From: Candidatus Omnitrophota bacterium
GTDB lineage: Bacteria; Omnitrophota; Gorgyraeia; Duberdicusellales; 4484-171
Assembly (NCBI GenBank): GCA_024231025.1
Contig: JAAEQW010000309.1
Location: forward strand, 1-59,545
Direction: 5' to 3'
DNA length: 59,545 nucleotides
Positions within the stretch are counted from its first letter, which is position 1. Each line of letters starts with the position of its first letter. Below are positions 10,442-20,226 of this stretch, piece by piece. Made by a program: the position numbers and the translations under genes. The notes under the pieces are model-generated. The model was not told the origin of the DNA. It saw only the letters and a program-made list of their open reading frames with translations, and made no database searches.

Positions 10442-12099
10442 GCGGTTTCTTAATTCTTGTTTTCTCTCTTTTTTACTATCAAGTTATTAAAGGAGATTAC
10501 TATTTAAGCCGAGCAAAAAATAATTATGTACGTGCCATTCCTATACGCTCTATTCGTGGGCAGATTCTTGATCGCAATGCAGTAGCATTAGCTCGTGATC
10601 GAGCAGCTTACAATATTGCTGTTATTCCTTATCAAATCATTAAAAACAAAGATGCTGCGTTTGGAAAGATAGCTGATTTTTTAGGAGTTGATTTAAAAAG
10701 CATTAAACGTAATTATAAGCGTGGCGTAACAGGAATGTTTAGCCCGGTTGATGTGGTTACCGACGTAGATAAAAAAGAAGCTCTCACGCTTAAGGAAAAA
10801 TATCCTACCGATATAACCATTAACTCTCAACCACAGCGTTATTATCCGTATAGCTATGAGTGCTCACATATTCTAGGATACGTTAAAAGTGCAAGTGCCT
10901 TTTACGATGACTTAAAAAAGTACGGTTATACCCCCCTTGAACGAGCAGGATTTTCCGGTTTGGAACAATATTACGATGTTTACCTAAAAGGTGAAGATGG
11001 TGGTGATCTAATCGAAGTTGATTCGGTTGGCAGAACGGTTGGTTTTTTGGGTAAACGAAAGCCCACCAAAGGCAAGGATATCTATATAACGATTGATTCA
11101 CGAATTCAGAATATTATTCATCGACACATAAAGAACCGGCGAGGAACTGTGATAGTTATGAATTCAGATACCGGTGAAATAATAAGTCTTGTGTCGTCGC
11201 CGTCCTATGACGCAAATCAATTTATTGTCGGACGTGGTGTAGGTAAATTTTTTACCGACAGCAATAAACCACTACTTAACCGTGCTATACAGGCAACGTA
11301 TCCGCTGGGATCAACATTTAAACCAATTATGGCCACTGCTGGTTTGGAAGAAATGAAAATTACACCGTTTACGCCTTTTATGTGTAACGGATCACTAAAA
11401 TTGGGTCGCGCGCGTTTTCGTTGTTGGAGCACTCACGGAAAACAAGATTTGTATCGTGCTCTTGCGCATTCGTGCAATGTGTATTTCTATAATCTAGGTT
11501 TAATTTTAGAGGCCGATGCTATTTCTCTTTGGGCTAAAAGGTTTCACCTTGATGCACTAACTGAAATCGATTTACCTTACGAGAAAAAAGGTTTTGTTCC
11601 TAGCGAAGGGTGGAAGCGAAGCGAAATGAATACTGCTTGGTACGGAGGAGACACGGTAAATTTTTCGATTGGTCAGGGGTTTATGGAAGGCTCACCGATT
11701 GCGTTGCTCGTTGCGATTAATGCATTTGCGGTAAATGGTTATATTGTAAAGCCGTATTTATTAAAATCGGTTGGTGGGATTGAGTCTCGCTTAGTTGAGC
11801 GAGTTAATATTGGCATACCAAGAAAAACACTTGATGTAGTGCGAAAAGGTATTAAGATGGTTGTCCACTCGCCAAGTGGTACTGCTCGCAAGCTTAAGGG
11901 GCTTGGGCTTGGCATTTCCGGTAAAACTGGAACCGCGCAAACAAATGGCAAATCACATGGTTGGTTTGCTGGGTTTTTCGAATACAATAAAACTAAATAT
12001 AGTTTTTGTGTGTTTTTGGAAAATTCCGGATCAAGCCATTTTGCGGTAGACTTAAGTTATGATTTTTTAAAAGAATTAAAAGAAAAGAAACTCCTTTAA
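10408..12099 (+). CDS. mrdA: Penicillin-binding protein 2
   Basis: 'IRGQILDRN', 'YPLGSTFKPI' (SxxK), 'SCN', 'SGKTGTAQ' (KTG). Confidence 0.94.
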   Translation: MDENFTRRVYLGGFLILVFSLFYYQVIKGDYYLSRAKNNYVRAIPIRSIRGQILDRNAVALARDRAAYNIAVIPYQIIKNKDAAFGKIADFLGVDLKSIKRNYKRGVTGMFSPVDVVTDVDKKEALTLKEKYPTDITINSQPQRYYPYSYECSHILGYVKSASAFYDDLKKYGYTPLERAGFSGLEQYYDVYLKGEDGGDLIEVDSVGRTVGFLGKRKPTKGKDIYITIDSRIQNIIHRHIKNRRGTVIVMNSDTGEIISLVSSPSYDANQFIVGRGVGKFFTDSNKPLLNRAIQATYPLGSTFKPIMATAGLEEMKITPFTPFMCNGSLKLGRARFRCWSTHGKQDLYRALAHSCNVYFYNLGLILEADAISLWAKRFHLDALTEIDLPYEKKGFVPSEGWKRSEMNTAWYGGDTVNFSIGQGFMEGSPIALLVAINAFAVNGYIVKPYLLKSVGGIESRLVERVNIGIPRKTLDVVRKGIKMVVHSPSGTARKLKGLGLGISGKTGTAQTNGKSHGWFAGFFEYNKTKYSFCVFLENSGSSHFAVDLSYDFLKELKEKKLL

Positions 12100-12187
12100 A
12101 ATTATGTATTATTAATTATGGTGTGAAATTAAGTTTTTTTGTATTTTCCGAACTTAAAACTTACAACTTATAACTTAAAACTAATTT

Positions 12188-13282
12188 ATGATAGTCAAAT
12201 CAATTAACGCACGCTCAACGCTAACAACCACTAAAATGCTTGCCGGTTGTTTATTGGTTTTAAACTTATTAAGTTTGTTGTCATTATATAGCAGTCTTCA
12301 TTTAGCCGGAGAGTTTAAAAGCGGGGCAATTCTTTATCGCCAAATTGTTTGGGTTGTTGCTTCGTGGATATTCTTAATTATTTTTGCAATAATTAATTAC
12401 CGTCTTTATTACGATTTCGGTTATATTTTTTATGGATTTAATATCCTGCTTTTAATTGCCGTTTTTGCATTTGGCAGCAAGGCAATGGGTGCTCAGCGAT
12501 GGATTAATTTTATTGGATTTAAGTTTCAACCGTCTGAGCTTTGTAAGATTGCGGCAATTTTTGTTTTTGCGCGTTTATTTTCCGGCGATCGAAGGGGTCC
12601 TTTGTTGCAATTTCTTTTGCCGCTTGGGTTAGCATCGCTAATGGCTCTGCTAATATTTAAACAACCGGATTTAGGAACATCGTTGATTATTGTGTTTCTT
12701 TTCTTTGCGATTGGCATTTCAAGCAAGGTTTCAAAGCGTTATTTTATTGCCTTAATATTGGCAGGGTTGATTGCTGCCCCGTTTGCCTGGGGTATGCTGA
12801 AAAATTATCAAAGAAAACGCCTTGTTGTGTTTGTAAATCCTGATGTTGACCCTCTTGGTGCCGGATATACCATTATTCAATCGAAAATCGCGATTGGTTC
12901 CGGCAGAATTTTCGGTAAAGGTTTTTTATCCGGAACACAAAACCAATTCAACTTTCTTCCTGAGCGTCACACAGATTTTATATTTACGGTTGTGGCTGAA
13001 GAGTGGGGTTTTGTGGGGGGGCTGTTTCTTTTGATAGTTTACTGGCTAATACTATATAATATTTTAAATATTGCAAGATCCGCTAAAGACGACTTTGCCC
13101 GTTTATTAGCATTGGGGATTGGATCGTTGTTTTTCTTACATATTTTCATTAATATTGGGATGACTCTTGGTATCTTACCGGTGGTAGGGTTGCCTTTAAT
13201 TTTTATGAGCTACGGAGGAAGTAATCTGCTTATTAACTTTGTTCTAATGGGAATACTTATCAATATTTCCCGCCAAGCGTAA
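12188..13282 (+). CDS. rodA: RodA, SEDS-family peptidoglycan glycosyltransferase
   Basis: 'GAQRWINFIGFKFQPSELCKI', 'KQPDLGTSLI', 'LPERHTDFIFTVVAEEWGFVGG', 'GLPLIFMSYGGSNL'. Confidence 0.95.
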   Translation: MIVKSINARSTLTTTKMLAGCLLVLNLLSLLSLYSSLHLAGEFKSGAILYRQIVWVVASWIFLIIFAIINYRLYYDFGYIFYGFNILLLIAVFAFGSKAMGAQRWINFIGFKFQPSELCKIAAIFVFARLFSGDRRGPLLQFLLPLGLASLMALLIFKQPDLGTSLIIVFLFFAIGISSKVSKRYFIALILAGLIAAPFAWGMLKNYQRKRLVVFVNPDVDPLGAGYTIIQSKIAIGSGRIFGKGFLSGTQNQFNFLPERHTDFIFTVVAEEWGFVGGLFLLIVYWLILYNILNIARSAKDDFARLLALGIGSLFFLHIFINIGMTLGILPVVGLPLIFMSYGGSNLLINFVLMGILINISRQA

Positions 13283-13291
13283 TCATTTGAA

Positions 13292-14953
13292 ATGATCAAC
13301 TTCCTAGATTTTAGAAAACCACAACGTTACATTGGCAATGAGTACAATGTTATTAAAAAAACCCACAAGAATCGAATAAAGGTTTGCATTTCTTATCCGG
13401 ATCTCTATGAAATTGGAATGAGCAATCTTGGATTGCGCATAATTTATGGATTATTGAATGAGTACGACGATGTTGTTTGTGAGCGAGTGTTTATGCCGGA
13501 TAAAGATTTGCTCAGCTATCTTAAAGAATCAAAAATAAAACTACCTTCCCTTGAAACTAAAACTAAACTTTGTGATTTTGATGTTATAGGTTTTAATTTT
13601 AATTATGAACTTAATTTTACTAACTTTTTACATATTCTTGCCCTTGGCGGTGTAGCTTTAAAGGCAAACGAGCGAAAAGACATAATCGTCTTAGGTGGAG
13701 GAGGCGCTAATCCTGAGCCAATTGCAGAATTCGTAGATGTTTTTTGCCTAGGTGAATTTGAAGCAGTAGCAGCGAGTTTTATTGATGTTTTACGCAAGTA
13801 CAATGGCAAAGAAGAGCGCCTCAAGGCTTTATCTGAAATTGACGGATTCTATGTGCCAAGTCTTTATGAGGTAAGTTTTAGCGGCGATCAATACATCATT
13901 AAGAAGAAGTACGAGAAAGCAAAGCTTCCAATTAAAAAAGTACACGTAAAGGATTTGGATAACTCATATTATCCGCTAAAGTGGCTCACTCCACACACTC
14001 AAATCATACATGACCGCGTTCCGATTGAAATTGCTAGGGGGTGTCCAAATAGTTGCACATTTTGCCAGGCACGCGCGCTGTTTTATCCGTATCGTGAAAG
14101 AAAAATTGAAACCATAAAGCGCATGGTTGAGTTGATCTATAAAAACTCCGGTTATGAAAATTTTTCATTTTTATCATTTTCGGCGTCGAATTATTCAAAA
14201 ATCGAGCAGTTAATTGATGAGACTTTTGATTATTTTAAAGAGCGCCGAATCGGAATTTCATTTCCATCATTGAGAGTTGATGATATTGCCGGTCGGCTTT
14301 ATCAGCGAATATCACAATTGAAAAAAGCTAACATTACATTGGCGGTGGAGGCGGCGGGAGCGGATTTACGTCGTAACATCAAGAAGAATATCGATATTAG
14401 CAGAGTATTTGAAGCGGCAGAGATCGTCAGTTCTTTAAACGCAAGGCATATGAAGCTTTACTTTATGTATGGCTTCCCTCAAGAAACAAATGATGATTTG
14501 TGTGCAATCGGTGATTTTTTAACGGCACTTCAAAAAAGGAGTCGTTTAAATCTTAATGTAAGCATAAATGTTTTTATTCCTAAACCTTTTTCATCATGGG
14601 AAAAATATCCGATGGATACCGAAGCGCTTATTGCCCAGAAAAAAATGACCATCTTAACAAATATGCCTCGGCGAAAGTCAATTAAATTGTCGTTTTCAGA
14701 TCCAAAGAAAAGCATTTTAGAGGGTATTATGTCTCGCGCTGATCGAGATTTCTCTAAAGTTATTCATTCTGTTTTTTTAAGTGGTGGGTGTTTTGATGGT
14801 TATAACGAAAATTTTTCTTGGGACGTTTGGGAGCGCGCAATGAAAGAAGCAGACATTGATTACTCACGCTATATAAATAAAGAGCTTAAGAGTTATCCGT
14901 GGTCACACATTGTATGTGGAATGATCAAACATCAAGATACAATAACCAAATAA
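13292..14953 (+). CDS. Radical SAM protein with B12-binding-like N-terminus (DUF2344-associated type)
   Basis: 'EIARGCPNSCTFCQAR' (CxxxCxxC); followed by a DUF2344-like ORF. Confidence 0.85.
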   Translation: MINFLDFRKPQRYIGNEYNVIKKTHKNRIKVCISYPDLYEIGMSNLGLRIIYGLLNEYDDVVCERVFMPDKDLLSYLKESKIKLPSLETKTKLCDFDVIGFNFNYELNFTNFLHILALGGVALKANERKDIIVLGGGGANPEPIAEFVDVFCLGEFEAVAASFIDVLRKYNGKEERLKALSEIDGFYVPSLYEVSFSGDQYIIKKKYEKAKLPIKKVHVKDLDNSYYPLKWLTPHTQIIHDRVPIEIARGCPNSCTFCQARALFYPYRERKIETIKRMVELIYKNSGYENFSFLSFSASNYSKIEQLIDETFDYFKERRIGISFPSLRVDDIAGRLYQRISQLKKANITLAVEAAGADLRRNIKKNIDISRVFEAAEIVSSLNARHMKLYFMYGFPQETNDDLCAIGDFLTALQKRSRLNLNVSINVFIPKPFSSWEKYPMDTEALIAQKKMTILTNMPRRKSIKLSFSDPKKSILEGIMSRADRDFSKVIHSVFLSGGCFDGYNENFSWDVWERAMKEADIDYSRYINKELKSYPWSHIVCGMIKHQDTITK

Positions 14954-15070
14954 TAACCAAACACCAAGAACCAATCGGTTTGGTCTTTGAATATTGATTA
15001 TTGGTAATTGTTTGCCTGCCCGCCGGTAGGCGGGTATCTTGTAACTTGGTCATTGGTTATTCTAATAGTA
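14940..15070. repeat. Intergenic inverted-repeat element of iterated 'aacca'-type words
   Basis: 'caataaccaaataataaccaaacaccaagaaccaa' versus 'ttggtctttgaatattgattattggtaattgtttg...cttggtcattggttatt'; contains hairpin 'cccgccggtaggcggg'. Confidence 0.55.
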
Positions 15071-15073
15071 AAT

Positions 15074-15376
15074 ATGGAAATAATAAAGTATCCATTAAAG
15101 GTGAGATATTGTAAAAGTGGAGAAATGGTCTATTTTTCTCAACTCGATATTATGCACATATTTGATCGAGCGTTACGCCGTACAGAACTGCCGCTATACT
15201 TTACTCAAGGATTCACCCCTCGCCTTAAAATGAGTTTCGGCAATGCCTTAAAGCTTGGGGTAGCGGGAGAAAGCGAGGTAACTTTTTACTTTCTGCAGGA
15301 AGTTAGCTATGATCAATTATGTCAATTATTATCTAATCAGCTCCCAGAAGGCCTCCATTTAAAGGGAGCAGACTGA
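15074..15376 (+). pseudogene. Shortened DUF2344 (radical-SAM-linked) protein, ending at a MITE-like element
   Basis: 'YPLKVRYCKSGEMVYFSQLDIMHIFDRALRRTELPLYFTQGFTPRLKMSFGNALKLGVAGESE'; stops at about 101 aa, shorter than I expect for the family. Confidence 0.6.
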
Positions 15377-15377
15377 G

Positions 15378-15643
15378 CTACCCCGTTACCTTTGGGGCTT
15401 TGGTAACGTGGTGGAGAAAATATATTTGGTGAATATAAAAATATAAATGTCGTAGGGGCCGCCCTTGTGTCGGCCCGTAATAATATAAAATTATCGAAAA
15501 TGGTCAAATAATTGATAATCAATGGTGATGCCTAATCATATTCATTGCATCATAATCATAAATGATCGGGCGCAGACAAGCAGCGCCCCTACGATTTTTA
15601 AAATTACACCTCTTTACCAAACCCCCCAAAGGTAGCGTGGTGA
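15378..15643. mobile_element. Candidate MITE-like non-coding element with nested inverted repeats
   Basis: Outer imperfect TIRs at 15378-15413 and 15607-15643; inner inverted repeats at 15451-15477 and 15567-15593; no transposase ORF. Confidence 0.6.
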
Positions 15644-15725
15644 CAATTTGATATTGAAAATCCGGGCAGAATTGGTAACATGTAAGTAAGTATTTATTTA
15701 ATCGGGGAAATAATTTTTTAAATTC

Positions 15726-17348
15726 ATGAATTCATTTGCTATCTCCTCTATTTTGGTGATTATAACCAGCTCTGTTATTGCTATTAGCCTTCTTGTAAAA
15801 AATCGGTCGTTAAAGGCTAGTAACCTCTGGGTATGCATTTCTATCTGTATAACTATCTGGGGAATAGGTGGTTATAAGGTCGCAACGACTACCAACAAGG
15901 TTGAGGCTCTTTTTTGGTGGCAATTTTCATATATGTGCGTAATATCAGCGTGTATATTTTTCACCCATTTTATTATGGAGTTTTGCCATGTAAAGAAAAA
16001 ATATTTTTTGCAGCTTATCTACCTGATGGGCTCTATTTTTATTTTTTTTACCTGGTACGATAATTCAAGCTTATTTTTAAAAGACCTGCGCTTAACGTCC
16101 GAACAATTTTACTGGACCGATTGGCTTACCAGTAAAAGCATTATATGGATAATTTTCTATATCGGGTTCTACTGGATGCTATTAGTCTACGCCTTTATTG
16201 TATTACTAAAAGAATTTACTATTTCGACCGGTAAGCGCCGCAATCAAATAAAATATTTTATTTTAGCAACTACTATAGGGTGGTTAGGAGCGCATGGTGA
16301 TCTTTTAAGCAATTTTCATCTTGATGTTTATCAATATGCCAATTACTGCATTGCGCTACACACTTTCATATTTGCTTACGCAATTATTAAGTATCAACTA
16401 CTTGACATCCGAGTTGCAATTACTCGGATTGGATTATTCTTTTTTATCTATTCGATAATTCTTGGTATTCCTTTATGGATAGGGTATCACTATCAATTAT
16501 GGATTCACGCCTTTTTGCTTCTTTTCGTATTTGCTACCATTGGACCATACGTATTTAACTATCTCAGAAAAAAAACCGAACAACTGCTTGTTGAGCAACA
16601 TCAGGTAAAATTACAAAACCTGGCTCAAGAGGAACAAATCCGTCGTCACCGCGCAATGGATCATTTCTCAAGCTCTCTTGCTCATGAAATAGATAATCCA
16701 ATGCATTCGGTTAGTGGGTTAGCTGAAGTAATCAGATTAAAGGTAACTGAAGATCTAAAAGGGCAGATATCTGAGCAGGACCAAAACTACCTACGCAGTA
16801 GATTAGGTCAATTAATAAAGGATAGTGGCAGAGTATCCAAGATGGTCAAAGCAATCAGGGAGTTTTCATCTAAAACCAGTGGTGAGCTCACTACAGTCAA
16901 AATAGATGAAGTAATCGATGCCTTCATGAGCATTGTAGGCCCTCAATTCAAAGAAGACAACATAACCTTTGAAAAGAAAATAGAAGAAAACATCCAACTA
17001 AAAGGAAATAAAATCCACCTTGAAGAAGTGCTCATGAACCTAAGCATCAACGCAATCCATGCGGTAAATAATAACAACTTAAACGAAAAGATCATTCACC
17101 TTAGAATATACCGTAACAGCCCGAAAACCTTTATGATTGAATTAGAAGACAACGGCTATGGCATAAAGCAAGATATGTTAGACGATATATTCTTAGACTT
17201 TGTAACTACTAAAGCTTCAACCGTTGGCATTGGCATGGGTCTTGCCCGAGTCAGAAAGATTGTTCAAAATCACAAAGGTAAAGTCTGGGCGCAATCTGAT
17301 GGAGCAGGCAAAGGTGGCAGTTTTTTTGTTGAGTTAGTTGGTGGGTAG
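15726..17348 (+). CDS. Sensor histidine kinase with 7TM N-terminal domain (paralog 1)
   Basis: Multi-TM N-terminus ending 'AYAIIKYQLLDIRVAITR'; H-box 'SSLAHEIDNPMHSVSG'; HATPase 'DNGYGIKQDMLDDIFLDFVTTKASTVGIGMGL'. Confidence 0.9.
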   Translation: MNSFAISSILVIITSSVIAISLLVKNRSLKASNLWVCISICITIWGIGGYKVATTTNKVEALFWWQFSYMCVISACIFFTHFIMEFCHVKKKYFLQLIYLMGSIFIFFTWYDNSSLFLKDLRLTSEQFYWTDWLTSKSIIWIIFYIGFYWMLLVYAFIVLLKEFTISTGKRRNQIKYFILATTIGWLGAHGDLLSNFHLDVYQYANYCIALHTFIFAYAIIKYQLLDIRVAITRIGLFFFIYSIILGIPLWIGYHYQLWIHAFLLLFVFATIGPYVFNYLRKKTEQLLVEQHQVKLQNLAQEEQIRRHRAMDHFSSSLAHEIDNPMHSVSGLAEVIRLKVTEDLKGQISEQDQNYLRSRLGQLIKDSGRVSKMVKAIREFSSKTSGELTTVKIDEVIDAFMSIVGPQFKEDNITFEKKIEENIQLKGNKIHLEEVLMNLSINAIHAVNNNNLNEKIIHLRIYRNSPKTFMIELEDNGYGIKQDMLDDIFLDFVTTKASTVGIGMGLARVRKIVQNHKGKVWAQSDGAGKGGSFFVELVGG

Positions 17349-17369
17349 GTGAAACACCAGCTTTCAATC

Positions 17370-17398
17370 TTGAAAAATAAGTAGGGCTGTGATAAAAT
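17370..17398 (+). promoter_or_regulatory. Putative sigma70-type promoter of the biosynthetic cluster
   Basis: TTGAAA-17 bp-TAAAAT, about 160 nt upstream of the first ketosynthase gene. Confidence 0.4.
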
Positions 17399-17565
17399 AC
17401 AGTTGTACTTAATTTTTTAAGTTCCTTTTGCTAGTTTAGCTATGGCGCATGAGTTAAGTTAAGCTGTCTGGATTATTTTTAGCTACGGAAAAATTGACGA
17501 TAACTACAGCCACGGGTGGGTCTTCGTTTTATTTTTGGTAAGTTTAATTTAGGGATGTAAATTAA

Positions 17566-18780
17566 ATGCCAGATAAGGAAGCTGTTATAAGTGGAGTAGG
17601 TGTTGTTGTTCCGGGAGCGCTTGGCAAAGATGCGTTTTGGGCATTACAAGCAGAAGGTAAAGACTGCGCCTCTTTAATCGATTCATTTCCTACCGATGAT
17701 TTCGCGGTAAAAGTTGCTTGCGAAATTAAAAATTTCAATCCAAAAGATATTCTTGGTTTTAAAGGTTTACGCAATCTTGACCGGACAACTCTTCTTTTGT
17801 TGGCTAGTTCCAAATACGCGATCAACGATGCTAATTTAGGGATTACCGATAATAATACCGACGATATTGGCGTATGCACCGGTACAACCTTTTCGCACCT
17901 TTGGTCAATTTTAGAATTTGATAAAGAAGTGTTTACCGATGGCATAGGTTTTTCGAATCCGGCTTTATTTCCATCGAATGTGATGAATGCGGCATCCTCA
18001 CACGTTTCAATTCGTTTTAATATTCAAGGTTTTAATGCAACGATTAGTACTGGGTATACTTCAGGCATTGAGGCATTAAAATATTCCACGAATGCCTTAA
18101 AAACAGGTGCGGCAAACACAGTTTTAGTTAATGGAGTCGATTCGCTAACTTATCCGGTATTCTTTGGTTTTGACCGTTTGGGTTATATGGCTGGACTGAA
18201 AGGAATTCCTTTGAGTTGTCCTTTTGATAAACGAAGAAATGGTCCAATTTTAGGCGAAGGGTCAGTTAGTCTTTGTGTGGAAAGTGAAGAAACCGCCAAA
18301 AAACGTAATGCGTCTGTTTTGGCTAGGATAAAGGGAGTAAGTACATATTTTGATAGCTCAAAAAATAGTAACGGTCTTAAAATTGCCATAGAAAGGCTTT
18401 TCGATAAAACAGGGATGGGACCTAACGATATTGATTATATATCAAGTTCGGCAAATTCATCATATATTGACAAAAAAGAGGTGAGCGCCCTCAGTAATGT
18501 TTTTGGTAAAAGGCTAAAAAATGTACCCCTGAGTTCTATAAAATCCATGTTCGGGGAAACAGTTTCCGCGTCTTCATCATTGCAAATTGCTTCGTGCTTG
18601 GGTTGCATGCAAACGGAGATGATTCCTCCGACAATTAATTATCGTGATTTTGATTTAGATTGCGATATTGATTGCGTTGCGAATAAAGCACAGAAAAAAG
18701 ATGTAAAAACCGCTTTAGTCACTTCTCTAGGGTTGGGAGGTTATAGCGCGGCGTGTATTTTGGAGAAATACCAAAATTAG
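17566..18780 (+). CDS. Beta-ketoacyl synthase-like protein lacking catalytic residues (KS-beta/CLF-like)
   Basis: Thiolase/KS fold motifs; active-site Cys position reads 'STGYTSG', His positions read 'SSSANSS' and 'SMFGETV'. Confidence 0.85.
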   Translation: MPDKEAVISGVGVVVPGALGKDAFWALQAEGKDCASLIDSFPTDDFAVKVACEIKNFNPKDILGFKGLRNLDRTTLLLLASSKYAINDANLGITDNNTDDIGVCTGTTFSHLWSILEFDKEVFTDGIGFSNPALFPSNVMNAASSHVSIRFNIQGFNATISTGYTSGIEALKYSTNALKTGAANTVLVNGVDSLTYPVFFGFDRLGYMAGLKGIPLSCPFDKRRNGPILGEGSVSLCVESEETAKKRNASVLARIKGVSTYFDSSKNSNGLKIAIERLFDKTGMGPNDIDYISSSANSSYIDKKEVSALSNVFGKRLKNVPLSSIKSMFGETVSASSSLQIASCLGCMQTEMIPPTINYRDFDLDCDIDCVANKAQKKDVKTALVTSLGLGGYSAACILEKYQN

Positions 18781-18782
18781 TT

Positions 18783-19529
18783 ATGAGTAACTTTCAAGAT
18801 AAAACAGTAATTATAACCGGCGGTTCACGTGGAATCGGCAAGGCCTGTTGCTTGGCTTTTGCAAGGGCAGGTGCGAACATAGCGTTTACTTACAACAATA
18901 GCGCTAACGATGCAAGCCTTCTTGGTGACGAAATCAAAAAACTTGGCGTAGGTTGCATACCTTTTAAAGCTAACGTACGAGATTACAATCGATGCCGCGA
19001 TGTGGTGCGAGAAACGGTTGATAATTTTGGAAAACTCGATATTTTAATCAACAATGCTGGAATAACTAAAGATAAAGCCTTAGTTATGATGCCAATTGCC
19101 GACTGGACCGATGTTGTCGATACAAATCTGGGCGGAATTTTTAACATGACAAGAGCGGCGATCACCACGTTTTTAAAGCAAAAAGAGGGGTGCATCATTA
19201 ATATGAGCTCGATAAGTGGTATTTCAGGGTTGCCGCGCCAAACTAATTATAGCGCTTCAAAAGCGGGGATTATTGGTTTCTCTAAATCATTAGCTAAAGA
19301 GGTAGCTGCCTATAATGTGCGAGTTAATGTTGTGTGTCCCGGTTACATTAATACCGACATGGTAAATGCGTTACAAGAAAACATGCGTAATGAAATTTTA
19401 AAAAATATTCCACTGAAGCGAATGGGTGCTTCAAGTGAAGTAGCCGATCTTTGCCTTTTTCTTGCTTCTAATAAAGCATCATATATAACCGGCGAGGTTA
19501 TAAAAATAGATGGGGGCTTAGCAGTATAA
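18783..19529 (+). CDS. 3-oxoacyl-[ACP] reductase (FabG-like SDR)
   Basis: 'VIITGGSRGIGKACC', 'NNAG', 'YSASKAG', 'CPGYINTDM'. Confidence 0.93.
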   Translation: MSNFQDKTVIITGGSRGIGKACCLAFARAGANIAFTYNNSANDASLLGDEIKKLGVGCIPFKANVRDYNRCRDVVRETVDNFGKLDILINNAGITKDKALVMMPIADWTDVVDTNLGGIFNMTRAAITTFLKQKEGCIINMSSISGISGLPRQTNYSASKAGIIGFSKSLAKEVAAYNVRVNVVCPGYINTDMVNALQENMRNEILKNIPLKRMGASSEVADLCLFLASNKASYITGEVIKIDGGLAV

Positions 19530-19559
19530 ATAAAAATTGGCATAGCGAGAGGAGGTTTT

Positions 19560-19799
19560 ATGGGGAATAGCAATTTTGACACACTACAAAAGGAAATCAA
19601 GGAGCTCGTTGCTGAAATCGGTGAAATACCGGAAGAGGAAATAAAGGATGACTCACGTCTTGTTGAAGATTTAGGCATTGACAGCATGATGGCGCTTGAA
19701 ATTGTTGCAAAATTAGAGAAAAAGTATAAGGTTTCCATTCCCGAAGAAAAAATACCGACAATTACGTCGTTAACAAATATCTATGAGCTTTTTAAGTAG
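19560..19799 (+). CDS. Acyl carrier protein
   Basis: 'EDLGIDSMMALEIVAKLEKKY' with phosphopantetheine Ser in DSM; 79 aa. Confidence 0.95.
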   Translation: MGNSNFDTLQKEIKELVAEIGEIPEEEIKDDSRLVEDLGIDSMMALEIVAKLEKKYKVSIPEEKIPTITSLTNIYELFK

Positions 19800-20226
19800 T
19801 GCTGAAATTAATAATTTATTGCCGCAAAAATACCCATTTGTGTTTGTCGATCAAGTTATCGATATCGACAAAGAAAATGGAGAGATAACTTGTTTAAAAA
19901 ATTTTTCAATTAATGATTACTTTTTTACTGGTCATTTTCCCGGAAAACCGATTGTGCCGGGGGTAATAATCGTTGAGGCTTTAGCCCAGGCAGCGATTAT
20001 TCTTTATGCGGTGCTGAAACCTGATATTGCCAAAAAGAAACCGGATTATTTTTTGGGCAAGGTGGAGGCTAAATTTGTTGGATCGGTTTTACCAGGGGAT
20101 CAATTGAATTTAATGGTAAAAAAAGAAAAATTAACCAATACTGCCGGTATTGTTGAATGTGTCGCTAAAGTTAAAGATAGAACCGTTGTGAAGGGAAGAA
20201 TCTTTTTAGGAGTTAAGGTAAAATAG
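19783..20226 (+). CDS. 3-hydroxyacyl-[ACP] dehydratase (FabZ-like)
   Basis: 'LLPQKYPFVFVDQVI', 'FTGHFPGKPIVPGVIIVEALAQ'. Confidence 0.93.
   Translation: MSFLSSAEINNLLPQKYPFVFVDQVIDIDKENGEITCLKNFSINDYFFTGHFPGKPIVPGVIIVEALAQAAIILYAVLKPDIAKKKPDYFLGKVEAKFVGSVLPGDQLNLMVKKEKLTNTAGIVECVAKVKDRTVVKGRIFLGVKVK

Noticed and set aside
15378-15416. GEMM-like 'gctaccccgttacc' similarity at the left end of the MITE
   Set aside because: Better explained by the matching inverted copy at 15607-15643; no riboswitch architecture
17405-17565. Possible c-di-GMP-I (GEMM) riboswitch before the biosynthetic cluster
   Set aside because: Could not find the conserved GEMM core sequences; left only as an unassigned leader
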